The notes beneath the pieces were generated by a model, which saw only the letters and a program-made list of their open reading frames with translations, was not told where the DNA came from and searched no databases. A stretch of 64,000 nt of DNA, taken from contig NZ_UNOZ01000007.1 of assembly GCF_900536025.1 (NCBI RefSeq), positions 62,001-126,000 of the forward strand, in the 5' to 3' direction. This DNA is from Pseudomonas reidholzensis (GTDB lineage: Bacteria; Pseudomonadota; Gammaproteobacteria; Pseudomonadales; Pseudomonadaceae). Both the position numbers and the translations under genes were made by a program. Numbering within the stretch: position 1 is the stretch's first letter; every line of letters starts with the position of its first letter. Of this stretch, positions 62,848 to 64,000 are shown piece by piece.

Positions 62848-64000
62848 CTACCGATTGCGCGTCACCCGCCACACGGTATTGGCCAGGTCATCGGCAATGA
62901 TCAACGCCCCACGCGGATCCACCGTAACCCCCACCGGCCGCCCCCGAGTCTTGCCGTCGTCACCCCGGAAGCCCGTGGCAAAATCAATCGGCTCGCCCGC
63001 CGGTCTCCCCCCGCTGAACGGCACGAAGACGACCTTGTAGCCCACCGGATCAGGCCGATTCCAACTGCCGTGCTCGCCCACGAAAACCCCATTGGCAAAC
63101 TGCTCCCCCATCGCCGCGACCGAAAAGTCGACGCCCAACGCCGCCACATGCGAGCCAAGGCTGTAATCCGGCTTGATCGCGCTGGCCACCTTCTGCGGGT
63201 TCTGCGGCTGTGCCCGTGAATCGACGTTCTGGCCCCAATAGCTGTATGGCCAGCCATAGAACCCGCCCTCCTTCACCGACGTCAGGTAATCAGGGACCAG
63301 GTCTGGCCCAAGCTCGTCGCGTTCGTTGACCACCGCCCACAACTGCCCGGTCTCCGGCTGCACGGTCAACGCCGTGGGGTTGCGCAGGCCGGTCGCATAG
63401 GGCTTGTGCGCGCCGGTCTGGGCATCGATCTGCCAGACCATGGCGCGGTCGATCTCGGCCTCCATGCCGCGCTCGGTGATGTTGCTGTTGGAGCCAATGC
63501 CGACATACAGGAAGCGCCCATCGGCGCTCAGCGTCAGCGACTTGGTCCAGTGATGGTTGATCTCGGCGGGCAGGTCAGTGAGCTTGACCGGCGCGCCGCT
63601 GGCCTTGGTCTGGCCCTCGGCGTAGTCGAAACGCACCAGCGCATCCTGGTTGGCCACGTACAGCTTGCCGTCAGCGAAGGCCAGGCCGTAGGGCGCATTG
63701 AGGTTTTCGGCAAACACCGTCTTCAGCTCGTACTGGCCGTCGCCATCGGCGTCGCGCAGCAAGGTCAGGCGATTGCCACCCTTGACCTGGGTGTTGCCCT
63801 TGGCCTTGATCGAACTGGCGATGACGTCCTTGGGCTTGAGCTTGGCGGCGCTCCCCCCTCGGCCTTCGGCAACGATGATGTCGCCGTTGGGCAAGACCAG
63901 GGTCTGCCGCGGGATCCGCAGATCAGTCGCAATCGCCGTGACGCTGTAGCCCTGCGGCACGGTGGGTTTCTGCTCGCCCCAGGCCGACGGCTCGGCGATC
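62848..64000 (-). CDS. Sorbosone dehydrogenase-family PQQ/beta-propeller protein (5' end outside window)
   Basis: The frame is open to the window edge, so the N-terminus is missing. The visible 384 codons form a six-bladed beta-propeller of the soluble glucose/sorbosone dehydrogenase family: IPRQTLVLPNGDIIVAEGRGG, NAPYGLAFADGKLYVANQD, YVGIGSNSNITERGMEAE, TGLRNPTALTVQPETGQLWAVVNERDELG and GGFYGWPYSYWGQ. The catalytic His position lies near NHHWTKSLTLSADGRF. Such proteins are periplasmic aldose or alcohol dehydrogenases using PQQ, sometimes of unproved activity. Confidence 0.88.
   Translation of the reverse strand, partial: IAEPSAWGEQKPTVPQGYSVTAIATDLRIPRQTLVLPNGDIIVAEGRGGSAAKLKPKDVIASSIKAKGNTQVKGGNRLTLLRDADGDGQYELKTVFAENLNAPYGLAFADGKLYVANQDALVRFDYAEGQTKASGAPVKLTDLPAEINHHWTKSLTLSADGRFLYVGIGSNSNITERGMEAEIDRAMVWQIDAQTGAHKPYATGLRNPTALTVQPETGQLWAVVNERDELGPDLVPDYLTSVKEGGFYGWPYSYWGQNVDSRAQPQNPQKVASAIKPDYSLGSHVAALGVDFSVAAMGEQFANGVFVGEHGSWNRPDPVGYKVVFVPFSGGRPAGEPIDFATGFRGDDGKTRGRPVGVTVDPRGALIIADDLANTVWRVTRNR

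Overview
The window is 64 kb of high-GC chromosome from a gammaproteobacterium, almost certainly a Pseudomonas of or near the P. putida group. The reasons are the gene content (TonB receptor - OprB - membrane glucose dehydrogenase in that order, an OprD porin, a GlpM-type protein, an orphan RIO-type kinase, an AttEFGH-like transporter), the abundant REP elements with cores such as TTCGCGGG/CCCGCTCCCACAGG, and strongly GC-biased codon use. No rRNA, tRNA or CRISPR array was recognised. Genes at both window edges are cut.

Layout: 0-8 kb holds the end of an NtrC-type regulator, a GlpM-like membrane protein, an exported alpha/beta hydrolase, metR, a Nudix hydrolase that overlaps metR tail to tail, and the giant helicase lhr. 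8-19 kb is rich in metal homeostasis: a zinc-free L31 paralogue (rpmE2) and a ZnuD-like TonB receptor, each behind a Zur-like box, and a PadR regulator/ferric-siderophore reductase pair behind a Fur-like box and phased ATATC repeats. A large atypical class A penicillin-binding protein lies between them. 18.5-22.3 kb is the periplasmic glucose oxidation locus (oprB, gcd).

22.4-24.5 kb is a composite intergenic repeat with long inverted arms and a central REP pair. It is interrupted by an IS110-family (IS1111-type) insertion sequence. The 260-base right end of the IS encodes what looks like a bridge/seeker RNA. One strand of its internal loop matches the insertion target at 11 of 12 positions and the other matches it over 7 bases. 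A second, uninterrupted copy of the composite repeat lies inverted at 34.6-35.4 kb.

24.6-34.5 kb contains a DUF3455 protein - ECF sigma - anti-sigma operon, a glyoxalase-fold protein, a LysR/AbrB-transporter divergent pair, a tricarboxylate-type cluster (PrpF-family isomerase, CitMHS transporter, OprD porin, divergent LysR) and a lipocalin. 35.6-43.3 kb holds a lactate permease, RNase Z and an AttEFGH-like ABC exporter with its lipocalin-like lipoprotein. 43.3-53.6 kb is dominated by a 2871-residue cyclic beta-1,2-glucan synthase (NdvB type) flanked by an orphan histidine kinase and a Crp/Fnr regulator. 53.6-58.4 kb has a KGG stress protein and a polar amino acid ABC transporter operon ending in a hydroxyproline epimerase-family enzyme, with a divergent GlxA-type regulator. 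59.9-64 kb has a RIO-type kinase, ProP, a striking 43-bp perfect hairpin, and a sorbosone dehydrogenase-family protein cut by the window edge.
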